NCBI GenBank assembly: GCA_016648135.1
Contig: JADDOH010024895.1
Coordinates: 62,001 to 126,000 of the forward strand
Length of the DNA stretch: 64,000 bases
Source: Agrypnia vestita
Lineage: Eukaryota > Arthropoda > Insecta > Trichoptera > Phryganeidae
Direction of reading: 5' to 3'
Shown here: positions 12,397 through 23,850 of the stretch, piece by piece
How positions within the stretch are numbered: position 1 is the first letter of the stretch
How the letters are laid out: each line of letters starts with the position of its first letter
Program-made: the position numbers and the translations under genes
The notes under the pieces: model-generated
What the model saw: only the letters and a program-made list of their open reading frames with translations
Database searches by the model: none
What the model was told of the DNA's origin: nothing

Positions 12397-15300
12397 ATGA
12401 TATCTCTTTGACAAGAAATCCAGCACTACCGTTCTGAAAGATTTGAACAAACTCAAAAATATTATCTAGCTTTTATTAATTTATATCTATTATTATCCGC
12501 CGATCTGTGCTGACACTCGACGGCGTTAAAAATAAAATTAAAAGCGTAAAAGAATTTTTAAAAACAAAATGAAAAGTCTGAAGTACGATATTTGTGTTGT
12601 AGCGATATAAATCTCCCGTCTGAAATTTTGTTTGAAGATTTCGAACCATCTTTGTTTGTACACTGCAGCAAACAGACACGTGTGCGGCAGACACGTATAG
12701 CTCTGCGAGTTGGCCATAAGGCATAGCCGGAGCCAGCGATGCCCGTCTCCACTAAAATATTTACAGAAACAACTTTGTCGGCACTCCGTTCTCCGAGACC
12801 TGCAGTAAGGAAAACCCACCCCTATTTTATGTGCAAAACATTGACAGACTCTCCCCACACTAACCCATTTGATACCTGCGTTCGTTCCGGTGTTGCCAGA
12901 CGGAATGATGGATGGAATTACGAACTTTTTTCTCCGACAGGATTATTTATTCTTGTCACTTAATGATATGGGTGTACACACGGCGCGTATCGATATTTCA
13001 ATCAGGCGTACAGCGGCTGAATAAGGCCAAAAAAAGCTCTATATATTGATAATGAATTTGGGTATTTCATTCAGCGCCATTTTTATCTCAAGGGAGTTTT
13101 TCATTTGATAACTTTAATCAATAGTTATACACGGTAAAAAATGAACTTATAAAATAAAATTATACAGGTAACGATGGCAAAATATAGTATAAAGGCGTTA
13201 TAAGTGTTGGTTCTTCATTTCCTCAAGCGTTGTATATATAATACTTTACTAGCTGTAACACGTCAAAAATGACGGTACTTTTACATACCGGTTCCTAAAG
13301 AATAAGTATTTACTTATTTATAGCCGACACCCATGAAATAGTAATAACGATTTTAATCAAAATATTAGAACTTTTTTATATTTCCCCTATCGGCAGTTAA
13401 TGGCACTATTATAAAAACTAGCGATTGAGCTGGGCGGAACCTGAAATGGTTGGGCTCTTTGCTTAGTCCTATATGTACTTTTGATCGGTCATGCAGGCTC
13501 GGCGGTAGCAACATCGCTAGGTTGCGGCCGGTTCGGGTTTGATGGCCTGGGATAAATTACGGACAGACAGACAGATGGACAGACATCAAGATTATTGCGT
13601 TTTATTGGTCTTGTAAGTATGTAAAAGGCTGTTTAAGTTTAAAAAAATTACCCAAATTTTCGATTTATGGTATTTATATTTCATTTTCTCGTCATGCGTA
13701 ATTTTGTCCCCTTCCTGAGCGATTGCATTGTGATTATTCAGATATTTCAATATACTAGTCACAGTCTTAAAATCCATGGCCCAGATGGTGATCTGTTTCG
13801 ATCTACCCATGGAGAAATTTGATTCCAGCATTGTGAAATACTACTTCCTTACCTAACCTAAACTGCTAGGTTCAGAGCTACTGGAGACCTTTAATGGCTA
13901 GAGTAATTATAAACAAGTAACTATGAACGCTTAGAGCAACTATTACATATTATATTTATATACAAGTAGTTCGAAAATCTATTCCACTAATAACCTTTAA
14001 TAATCTTTTTTGTACAATTGTACAAGTATTTTTACCTGGCTAATTATTGAATGTAACGTAACTATCTATTGAATGTCGACTTAGTCTAAGAGTTTCTAAC
14101 TTTCTGTAACATGTGAAGGTTTTGTTAAACGGATTATTATCAACTTGATTATCTATATTGAAAGGTGTTGTAAGTCCAGTTTCTCTTATCAATCAACCAA
14201 TATTATATTTTAGTGATGCAAATGGATAGCCAATGTAGCTTCATTGATCTGTCGGTCCAAATTATCTTCTGCAGGCAATTTGTTTGAAAATTGGTGAATA
14301 TGTCACAGACAGATCGTGATCCTATTCATCCTATACCCAGCGAATGAAACTATAATTTATATTTGTTAAAAAAATAGGCAGTATTAATTCAATTTGAATA
14401 TTTCTTATTAATTGTTAACTTTTCCATCACTCTCTTGGGTATTTCATTATCGCTGTATCATTAATCACATATAATTCAAACTGTTGTCAGACACTTAATA
14501 GGCTATTTTATAATTCAGCTCTTCAATATTACATCCCTTTTTTGTTTGACAGCTTTGAATTACAAAAAAATATATTAAGGTAGACCCGCTAGATATTTGT
14601 CTCTAGGTACATCCATACCGTCGACACATTAATTTTATAAACTAATTTACACACAATTTATAACATATTGAAAAATAACTCGTACATCAACGAATTCAAA
14701 TACTAATGAAACAGTAACAAAATATAAAAATTTGGATAAAAGAATTAAAAAGGTTTCACATAAAAGCTATTTGGTGTCTCAGTCAAAACAATTTATCCCC
14801 GATTATAACAATGGCACACCATTAAGCAAAATTGACTTTTTTATTACCTCCTCCAAATTGGGAGTGAGCGCACTTTTTCGTATGGAACCAGGGAATTTAT
14901 TTTTCAGTTTAGGAACTACATACTCTAACATCCTGGACCCATATTTATTGGTGCTTATTCAATGGTGTCCTTACGATATTAAGTATTATTTCTCACTAAA
15001 TTTTATTTAATTCATGGTCACCAAATCTTAATATTTGTACAGTCGAAGCATTCTTCTAAAGCACTTAATTTTTATAACGGCACTAGGCACCCACTCGTGA
15101 AAAGTTAAACGTCGCGATGAATTCATTCCGCTCTAATCCCCCTTCCAAACTGAACAATCATCATCTTATATAACTTCATTGTGAATTTCAATCGTACAAA
15201 AACACCCGACCGGTTCGTGACTTTTCGTTGCCTAAATTTTATTACGCGAGTAAAATTCCCCCTGAAACCGTTTCCGTCGCAAAACTTCTTACTTTATTGT

Positions 15301-16216
15301 TCCATGAAACGTCAACTTCTCCTACAGGAGCGGGCGACAGCCGTGTCGCGCAAAAAGACAAATGAATCCCACGACAAAATGTCAAACCCGCCGCGACACA
15401 GACATCCCTATAAGCGATGAATTACCAAATTTCCACTAGAAAACTTACAAGTGTCCCTGGCCGCGAAATACGTTCGAGAGTTTAAGGCTCTCCGTGTTTA
15501 CAAGGCGGACTCGTCACCTCACCCTCGGGCGGGGATTGTTGGAGCATCATCCCTTAATTTGCATTTAGATAGAATTATAATTGGCCAACTTTTGATGGAA
15601 CTTGAGACCCGCGCCTTCTGCCTAGCGCTGGCCAAGAAATCAATCCCTGGCAGATTTAGTTTAGCATTTAAAAAAATATTTTAATATCGCCAGCGTCAGA
15701 GAAAAGCGGAGAATGCAAATTAGAGATACGTCTAAATATTCAACCGAATATTGCCAATCATGTGCATAATACAATATTCACCATCGTACTCCAAATTTAC
15801 GCTATTTTTCAATCTAAAGTATGCCCTTATGCTATGGAAATTGGACAAAAACTCTCGAATATTTATTTTGTCTTTAGGCTTACCGCTGTAAATATTACCA
15901 GATAATCAAGATACTTGATATAGTGACAGTAAAATTATTTTCCTTATGGATGCATCTCTTTATCATAGGTTTTATTTATTAATTGTATTGATACTAAAGA
16001 AATGTTCAAAATTGATGTTATTTAGTACACAATCCATTCTATGCGAAAACAATTCATTTTATTTAATTTGCTTAAATAATGACAAGAAACAATTTCAATA
16101 TTTTCAAATTTACTACCTTATAATAAATAAACTACTACTGTTTTAGATTAAGCTGAGTATGACACAAGTTACATTTTATAATTTTGCTCTAAATTATTTC
16201 CAACAGAAAATATTCC
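12397..16216. other. Intron; GC-richer islands at 12.66-12.97 and 15.1-15.7 kb
   Basis: No gene was recognised. The island at 12660-12970 has overlapping frames on both strands, which suggests composition rather than coding. The island at 15100-15690 (ACACCCGACCGGTTCGTGAC; ACCTCACCCTCGGGCGGGG) is non-repetitive and could be regulatory. A segment at 13426-13590 (GGTTGCGGCCGGTTCGGG, then GACAGACAGACAGATGGAC) may be a decayed SINE. The rest is AT-rich. Confidence 0.3.
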
Positions 16217-16350
16217 TTTTTTATTAGAGATGCGGAGTACATGTCGCATCAATATTCTTACTATTTTAAAATTAAGCTAAACTCTTGTGCTGTCAAATTA
16301 GACTAACTTGCTTATGTCCTGGAATAGGGCTGGAACCACCGAGCTACTCA
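16217..16350 (-). repeat. tRNA-derived SINE, family A, partial
   Basis: In plus-strand order it has a T-rich tail, AGAGATGCGGAG, CATCAATATTCTTACTATTT and TGTCCTGGAATAGGGCTGGA, which is the family body and part of the tRNA-like head. The A-box side is missing. Confidence 0.7.
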
Positions 16351-16600
16351 AATTACTTATACTACTTTTACAACAATATCTAAATAAATCGTGTATTTTT
16401 GATTTTTTAAAACTACTTAATAATAACAAATAATAGAGATATACCGTAGAAAACACAGCAATAATAAAGCATTCAAAACGTTTTTTTTTAATAGTGAGAG
16501 AAATACATTACTAATTTAATGTCCATAGTACGTCAATTATTATGTGTATACTTATATAACTTATGTCCCTCGATCGTCCAATATTTCTTTTTTCTTAAAA

Positions 16601-16768
16601 AAATAGACATGCGAACACGAAATAAGGGTCGAATCAATATTTTTACTATTCTCAAACTAAGCCAAAAGCCTGTTCTATGGAAATAGGACTATCTTTCTGG
16701 TATCCTGGAATGGGGCTCGAACCACCGACCGCCAGATCACTAGGCGTCATGACCACTACACCAATACA
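16601..16768 (-). repeat. tRNA-derived SINE, family A
   Basis: The body and head are both present (TGGAATGGGGCTCGAACCAC for the B-box side, CACTAGGCGTCATGACCACT for the A-box side). It lies about 250 bp from another copy in the same orientation. Confidence 0.75.
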
Positions 16769-17519
16769 TCATAAATATTTAGCGTTCAAGCGGTTCATCA
16801 TTGACAGTACGCTATAATTTGTAGTAGTTGGGCATTTAAGTATAAAGATTAATCATTTACGTATCTTTTTAGACCTTCAACATCCGGTGATTTAATCCAA
16901 TTTATCAAAAATATAATAACGTAAATAAATCACAATAATGCATCATTACAAATCTGCTTAAGCATCAGACCGAAGTCGTCGGGAATATTACGATACCCAA
17001 AATGAACCCTAGCACAGCCCAGCACCATTTCTCATATCAAGAAGTTAAATTAACGATTTAAACATGGAGGTAAATTAAATCAATTTCCAACCAACATCAC
17101 AGAACATAATTTGGGACGCTACATCTAAATTATTCTTATTGCATTTTAATATTTTACGTTTATAAGACCAGAATAGAAGATCACATAAAAAATTTGCATT
17201 CAAAATAATTTACATTATCTTTTCGATTACAAGGTCCAGACATGAACACAGAAAAACAATATAATTTTGTACAAAATAATCATCCGTATAGCGGTATGTT
17301 ACAAAATCGAAATTGCATCATATTAGAAACGAATAGACTATTGTATAACTTCGAAAACAAAATCTTGCGGGGTATCTGTAGACCCATAAATGATGGATGA
17401 CCATGGAGAATCCATACATTGTAGAACTTTACAGACTATACATGAAGCCTAGACTCTCAATACCCACAAAAATGTCCCGAATGAGATGGGCGGGATTGTA
17501 AAGTATGCACGATTCACAA

Positions 17520-18030
17520 ATCCAAAAAACTAACCTATAAAAACCAAATTTTTACTATACTCCATTTCTCATTTGTATTGTTTCCAATTTGATATTCTAT
17601 CATCATATTCCTCTTGCTTTAAGTTCATGTGGAAAATCTATTCCATGTGTATTATTTATCCTTAAAACTTAATAAAATATTGAAAACGTAATTATTGGTG
17701 TAGGGGGGCACGGCGTCGGCGAAACCGTCTGATCAGACCCATGGCTCGAGTCAGACTAGTTGAAATAGGTTTCGCGCCCTCTCCACGCGTCGGGATTTTT
17801 CATTTGTATGGTTCCCAATTTGAAAAAACCGTTAAAATTTCGAAAAATCCAAAATTATACTATAATTAAATTTTTTAAACGAAAATTTGTCAGATCGTCA
17901 CCACGGGTCTGCCTGCAACGTTTCAGCTCGATTGGATCACGGGAAAAGGGTTAAAAAGCGATCCAAAGTTTTTTCGGCAGACAAGCAGACGCTACGAGTT
18001 AAAAGAAAGGGAGTAAAAGGATACTCCATG
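17520..18030 (-). repeat. Interspersed repeat family B, long copy
   Basis: Reverse-complement copy of the 9660 repeat. It has TTTCGAAAAATCCAAAATTA, TGCCTGCAACGTTTCAGCTC, ACGGGAAAAGGGTTAAAAAG and CGCTACGAGTTAAAAGAAAG, ending at GGATACT. It carries an extra GC-rich block near 17700-17800 (GGGGGGCACGGCGTCGGC) that is absent from the first copy. Confidence 0.65.
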
Positions 18031-18199
18031 GTAATGCAGATAGGGGAGTAATTAATTAGACAATCAAGACTGCGCGGGACATAAGTACAATGTGAAGAAG
18101 GATACTAAAATGTACTGCTGATAAATAATTGGAAATAGGCAACAGAAAACCTAATATCAGGCCATTTGAAAAAGATAAATGTGATTGAAAAGATAAGGT

Positions 18200-18676
18200 G
18201 ATACAAATTGTAGGCCGAATTCCAATTGGAAATAAAACAGCATTTTATTTTTTTATGTATTAATTTTTACTGCGTATTGAAGTATCCACTGTCAGATTAA
18301 ATATGAAAAAAGAAATTAGCTTCGGCGGAAAATGATTTTGCACAATCTGTGATCTATTTCATCGATAACACGTCGGATTTCGTTTTTGAGGTCGTCAATT
18401 GTTAGTGGTCCGCTAGCATACCTTGGATTTCAGATAACCCCACAAAAGTATGTCGCGTGATATTAAATCATAAGAGCTTACTAATTGAAGTCGACATGTC
18501 GTGAAATTACGCGACCAGGAAATTGTTTTTCATATAAATCAACTGCTGTTCGTGTTGTATGGTATGTCCTGTTGAAACCACATTTATTCAAAGTCCGTAT
18601 TGTCCAGTTTGTTACAAAAAAACACCGAAAAAATTAAGCGAAATTTAAATCCTGTGTTCAATTCGGGCCACCCTAT
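18200..18676 (-). pseudogene. Mariner-like transposase remnant
   Basis: On the minus strand the translation contains PGRVISRHVDFN, then in a shifted frame SSYDL and LLWGYLKSKV, then TIDDLKNEIRRVIDEI and HRLCKIIFRR. This is the C-terminal half of IS630/Tc1/mariner-family transposases around the third acidic residue and the WGYLK motif. Two stop codons follow HVDFN and there is at least one frameshift, so it is dead. The right border has CGGGCCACCCTATA, a plausible terminal repeat next to TA. The left border is not resolved. Confidence 0.7.
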
Positions 18677-19641
18677 ATATATTGTGAATCGTTTTGGGTA
18701 TTTTTATGCTTGAAATAATGATAATTTAATGTGCCATTTTGTTGCATAAATAGTTACCAAATGTTTTTATAAGTGGGCTATTCATTAAATGTTTTACGTT
18801 ATTTTATGTTCTAAAATTTACGTACCAGCCCGTAGCGAAGCAGCTACCAAGCTGATTTTTCTGGGCAAACAGTAGGTTGTTGGCATAGTTCCGTGGAATT
18901 GGTGGTTCCATGTTCAAACAATTTCCCTAATGACTTCTGTCCGTTGATAAGCAGCGGCCATTTTGAGCTCCCTTGCTGCAAGTCACGCACCACGGCACTT
19001 ACGGCGCGTCTTTATCGCGTTGACAAACAGAAAATACCAAGTAATCCGCTGAAAAGGTTAATACAATTTAACGTGTTAAAGATCCCAAAGCGGAAAATTC
19101 TCTCTCCCTTTTTACGTGGACTCGTGCACATTTTGAAAACTCGGTATCCTGCAACCAGGCCGTTAAGGTAGACCGGCACGCACGCCATCCATGATTGCTG
19201 TATTTAACTTTATCGACGGTGGCGGCAAAATAACTGGCGCCACTGTCGCGTTTGTCTATGGTCTCCTCGGCCATCTATGGAATATCCACCGTAAATGTTC
19301 CAATACCTGAATTTATTACCAATTTTCCGATCTAGTATGCAGCCGTCTGTCGTATATTAGGAGGCGATGCCGGCATATTCCATCACTAATTTATTAGATT
19401 CATCCGTCCAATGCGCGGGCTGCAACCTGCAGCGAGCGGGAATAAAAGAAATTTAATACACTTAGATACGGATACTATTTACATCGATCGATGGTATGTT
19501 ATGTCACAGTTTTTCTACAAATATCGAATCGTTTTTATCGGCGATTATCTAATTTTTCGTTAGCTAAACTAATGTTGAAATGTTATTATTCTTGTATTGT
19601 TAGTTCAATTTTAATTTAAATTTGTGGATTATTGTTTTAAA
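18677..19641. other. Intron with GC-richer non-repetitive island
   Basis: The island at about 18880-19450 has long frames on both strands (18893-19171 plus, 19068-19274 minus), neither resembling a known protein. It includes ACTTTATCGACGGTGGCGGC and CGATGCCGGCATATTCC. It may be conserved non-coding DNA. Confidence 0.3.
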
Positions 19642-19924
19642 CTAGCCGTTTACCCGTGAAAAATCACGCGACATAATAATTGCATAAATTGGACATTTGA
19701 AGCTGAAAATTCATGAATAGTCATTTGTTTCCTTTTAAATTGTCTATTCGCTTAAATTTAAAACTAAATATAATAATTAATAATATAAAAATATCAAGAC
19801 CGTGTAATTGCGCTCTAATTGCGTGTCACACTTTAATTATCTAAAGTCTTAATTCCAGCAAGCTACGAATTTACGAACCGACAGACAGACAGACAACGAA
19901 ATCATAAGATTCGATTAGATAAGA
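19642..19924 (-). mobile_element. Short Helitron (candidate)
   Basis: On the minus strand the 3' end is CGGCTAG followed by T. It is preceded by a hairpin CGTGA-TTTT-TCACG about 11 nt upstream, as expected for a Helitron terminus. A possible 5' TC end is at 19924, next to a GACA tract. The 3' end is persuasive; the 5' border is a guess. A similar decayed end lies at about 47725. Confidence 0.45.
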
Positions 19925-20965
19925 TATCGCAATCTCACCGTTGACTTATTTTTCAACCATTTTTCGTCGTTCATTCATCAGATTTAGCATTTCAAAAGAA
20001 GAGGAGGTGGTAATTTTTATTTGATCAATCATCCTGCAGACCGTTCTGTACCCTCTCGATATTTCTTGTTAGCCCAAGCCTCTCGCTGAGTTATGCTCTT
20101 CCTGAGCGATATGCCTGAAGAATTATAGAATGCGCGGAGACACATCGATGACAGCCTCTTATGAATATCTAATTCTTAATGATTGATGCAATCGTGCGTC
20201 TCGCTATCCAGGATATTATTATAATCCATTTTCTTTTAACACCACCAGTTTTAATATTCTAGACTAGATATGTGAATTGTTTTTAGGTATATTTTTCTTC
20301 ACTTCATCATCAATGGCTCCACAGCCCACTGTGGGCCTTGCCCTCTTTCAACATTCCTCTCCATTTTCATATTTTTCTTCTAGGTATGTTTTATTTTAGT
20401 CGAATATGATACTTAGTACCTAAATAAACAAAAATATACATTCCATGACATGAGCGCCTTGTATTCACAATATTTTTTTTAATGAAAAGTAAGTTACCTT
20501 GGTGACCTTAAGTTATAAAATATTCCCTTTGCTTTTACATGAAATCATTTAAACTCACTGAAATAATGCTAGCACTTGAAACATTTGGAGATGTAAATAT
20601 ATAAACGATTCGATTAGATTCCCAATGACAATGTCCCGATAAAAATTATTCGGATACGAAAAATTTTCATAAGGATAAAAATCTTAAAACAATAAAAACT
20701 AATATTTCAATATTTTGGTCATATTTTCATTCAGAAAAATTAGCAGACACAAACCGCTTTAAGTATTAAAATTTTCAAATATCCATTCAGTGCTTTCGTT
20801 AAAAACCCGGCGGCGAGATTACATAAGAATCTAGATACATATATTTGGAATATCATCATTGTAAATAAATTTAAATTAAATCTTTAATTTAAATTCAGAT
20901 AAATTATACTTAATTCACAGAATTTCGTTCTGAAATTGCAGCTTCACAATAATAATGTGTTTTCT
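19925..20965. other. AT-rich intron with a repeat scrap
   Basis: CATCATCAATGGCTCCACAG followed by CCCACTGTGGGCCTTG at 20307-20342 resembles the segment at 48785-48840 (CATCATCATTGCCTTGGCTC), so both are probably scraps of one interspersed repeat. Nothing else was recognised. Confidence 0.35.
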
Positions 20966-21225
20966 TTAATATAATTATAGAGAGATGAAGCTATGAATAT
21001 GAGAAACGTGTATTTAAGTCTTTTTTATACGATGACACAAGGCTTACAATCTGTATGAACTGGATTAAGGGATCTCTCTATACTATGAAACATTCACCAA
21101 TTCCATTGTAAGAAAATCCACACATTATCAATTTTTTCGAAAGTTCTATATATGTTCATATCTGAGAATCTTTCGTTTATTTGAATGGATGCTAGAGACA
21201 TCTGTAGTCTTTTCTCGTGAACTAG
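20966..21225. mobile_element. MITE family A, diverged copy
   Basis: The left end TTAATATAATTATAGAGAG and internal blocks AAAATCCACACATTATCAA and ATCTTTCGTTTATTTGAA match family A members. The right end is strongly decayed. Confidence 0.5.
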
Positions 21226-21599
21226 TTAATATACATAGATTTTCGCAGCTTTTAATGATACCTTTTTATTTATTTTTGAAGTCGAGTAATCAGCAATACC
21301 TACACTTTTTAATGTATATATACATAAAATTCTCACGAATTATTTGAACTTATTATTTTTGATTATTTTTAACCCCTTTAGTTTTAAACTGCTTACCTTA
21401 AAAATATATTCATTATTTTTCTATTTGTGTTTTAAATTGAATTTCTTTCCATTCTTTTAGATTACATGTTCGGTTAGGTCCCCTTTTATCATTGTTTGAA
21501 AAGTGGAAAAGTTCCTCACGGTACCTACTTAGAATCGGGATAATCGCACTGTTCGCTTTACACGATTACCCGAAGCAGTGTATGGTAATATTTTTTATT

Positions 21600-21845
21600 T
21601 CGATTAATTAATTAACGGGCCGTTTGCCGTCGCTACCCCCGCCCCCCGCCCTCGCTCCCTTTATCTTTGTGCCGCAACAGAACAGATCTGTCGGTCTTTT
21701 GCTATTTTTCCCTTTTGTCTTAATTTTCAGTCAAAGTTAAATTTTTAAGCCGCCGCTCGCGCTCCGCCAGCTCCGAAAGCTCGCGGAATGTTTAATACTC
21801 GAAACAGACGTGTTTATAAAGCCGTAATGAATTTGTTCCCGGATT
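21600..21845. other. GC-rich island with TAATTAATTA, possible regulatory DNA
   Basis: A TTAATTAATTA run is followed by GCTACCCCCGCCCCCCGCCC and GCCGCCGCTCGCGCTCCGCC. This is one of the most GC-rich non-transposon stretches here and is not repeated in the window. TAATTA is the core homeodomain site. Function is inferred only. Confidence 0.3.
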
Positions 21846-22019
21846 TATATAATATTATATTTCTTTTCATTGAATCTACCATACGCCCATACATACGCAA
21901 GGGTGGATTTGTGCTGCTGATTTATCTCAACAGTTATCTTGTGACGCGCGCGAAATGAAATGAACACACTCCGAACTACGAACAGCAACACAAATAACCG
22001 GCTCAAATGTCCAGAGAGG

Positions 22020-22149
22020 ATTGAATGTAAGTTTTGCCTCACAGTATTCAAGGTTATTCACAACATGGCCCCTCAATACATTACTGACTTCTGCATTCCA
22101 TCACACACCTATGATAACAGAAGACCGAGATGGATGATGAAACCTTGAT
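22020..22149 (+). pseudogene. LINE reverse transcriptase fragment
   Basis: The frame contains TVFKVIHNMAPQYITDFC, which matches the pattern (h)(h)xKxxHxxAPxYLxDLC near the C-terminus of CR1/L2/Jockey-like LINE proteins. It is then disrupted. Only about 40 codons are recognisable. Confidence 0.6.
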
Positions 22150-23594
22150 AAGAACGTTTAAACACTTATACATTGATGAAGATTAAAATTTTTCCATCAT
22201 TTCTATTTCTTCCATCTGTCTTTGAATCCACTACTCCTCTTCATTTTAACTTACATAACACAAATCCCTTACGATACCCCATATGATGACATTTATAATG
22301 TAATTCTAATAAAAAGTCTTATTACTAAATGACATTATTTCGTGCATTAAAAACTTCTAAAATTGCCCAAATAGTTCCACATTGTTCTTCGATGTTTTCT
22401 TGTCGTACTTTGGATTTGACCCCCACGTAAAGTTTCAAAACTTCTTCAATATTCTACAAAGTTGTGGGTAGCCGTAACATCCTATCATTAAAAATAGGAT
22501 ATTTTCCGGGAACGTCGCATTTTCTGGACAGACAGCAAGTTGTAATTTGCACAACGAAATAGAGGAATGTGACGACACAAATATGTTACAGAAGTATTTT
22601 CCGAGGTAAAATTATTTTTGAAAATTTCTACTCTAAAGAGAATGTTCTATTTCTGGTAAATGTAACATACATCATATACAATTGAAATGTCATATTCCAA
22701 AATTATTTAGTTTTGTATGAGAGTACCAGGATTTTACATTATTTATTTATTTATTTACACGTTTCGATGAATCGTTAATAAAAAATTTAAAATTTAAGGA
22801 TTTTTTTAAGATGTTGTGTCCTGGTGATTAGGGTGTTGTGATTAGAATACACAAAGTAATACAAACAATATTGAAAATAAACGCAACGTTTCTTATCAAG
22901 AAAAAATTAGAATTTCAGTTAGTAAATATAACTGATTCGTTAACACAAAACAGTAAACATGCAATAATTTATTGCAGGATTCTCATAAATGTAGTGGATG
23001 TGTCAGTTCTTGGACATTCTTCAGTAGGTACATTCTAGGATACACTACCACACTCTGGAACGTTATATTAAGTTATATCTAGGAGGTTCCAAAAACTACT
23101 GTGATTCGTATAAAGAGCAGAACCAGCGCTGTGCAGAGTGAGTTTATATTGACTTTTCTACGGCGGCAGTCATGGAATTCGAAGCATTAAATAAGCATCG
23201 AATATTAAGCGAAATACCTACTAAAATTTGTTGTTTGAAATAAAATGTGTTGAAATTTGTTGTTTGAAATGAAATGTGTTGAAATTTGATATTAAATTTG
23301 ATATATTTTTAATGGATTGAACCGCTCAATGTTACAGCTTCATCTTTCAATGACCATTCGGAATTGAACCATTTATGATTTTATGTATTTCACCACATTT
23401 TCGAGTCAATACATTATTCACACCGCTAAATGAAAAGCTTTTAAATAAACGGCTTAAATATGATTTTTTATGTTAGTGTGCAGAGCTTAATTGTATTTTA
23501 AAAGATAAAATGGTCACAATATTTTTAAGTAGGTAGGTACCTATGTTCCAAGTTTTTCGAGAACACAAAAAATTACTGGATTTTATGATCGCCA
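22150..23594. other. AT-rich intron with a 29-bp tandem duplication
   Basis: At 23224-23281 a 29-bp unit (AAATTTGTTGTTTGAAATRA plus AATGTGTTG) occurs twice with one mismatch, followed by a third partial unit. Nothing else was recognised. The 66-codon frame at 22838-23038 is unsupported. Confidence 0.5.
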
Positions 23595-23850
23595 TTAATC
23601 AAGATATATTATAGATGTCTCACAGAGGCAAAGCAATTTTATATGTGAAAGTAGATATGTTTTGAAATATATATGTGAAAGTAGGTGTTTATAGGGCTTA
23701 CGACCTGTCATAAGGCTGACTTAAGTGATCACTTTACACAATGTAACCTTCACCGTCACACGAAAGGTCGTAAGCCTTATGAACAACCTATAAATACCAT
23801 GTAAAATAGCTTCGTCTCAGTGAGACATCTGTAATATATCTTGATAAATT
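23595..23850. mobile_element. MITE family A, full-length
   Basis: TTAATCAAGATATATTATAG and ATGTCTCACAGAGGCAAAGC on the left are the inverse of GCTTCGTCTCAGTGAGACAT and CTGTAATATATCTTGATAAATT on the right. The inside has its own inverted block: GGCTTACGACCT against AGGTCGTAAGCC. It is 256 bp and non-coding. Confidence 0.75.

Noticed and set aside
18893..19274. Coding frames on both strands
   Set aside because: Overlapping opposite frames in a GC-richer island point to composition. Neither resembles a protein family.
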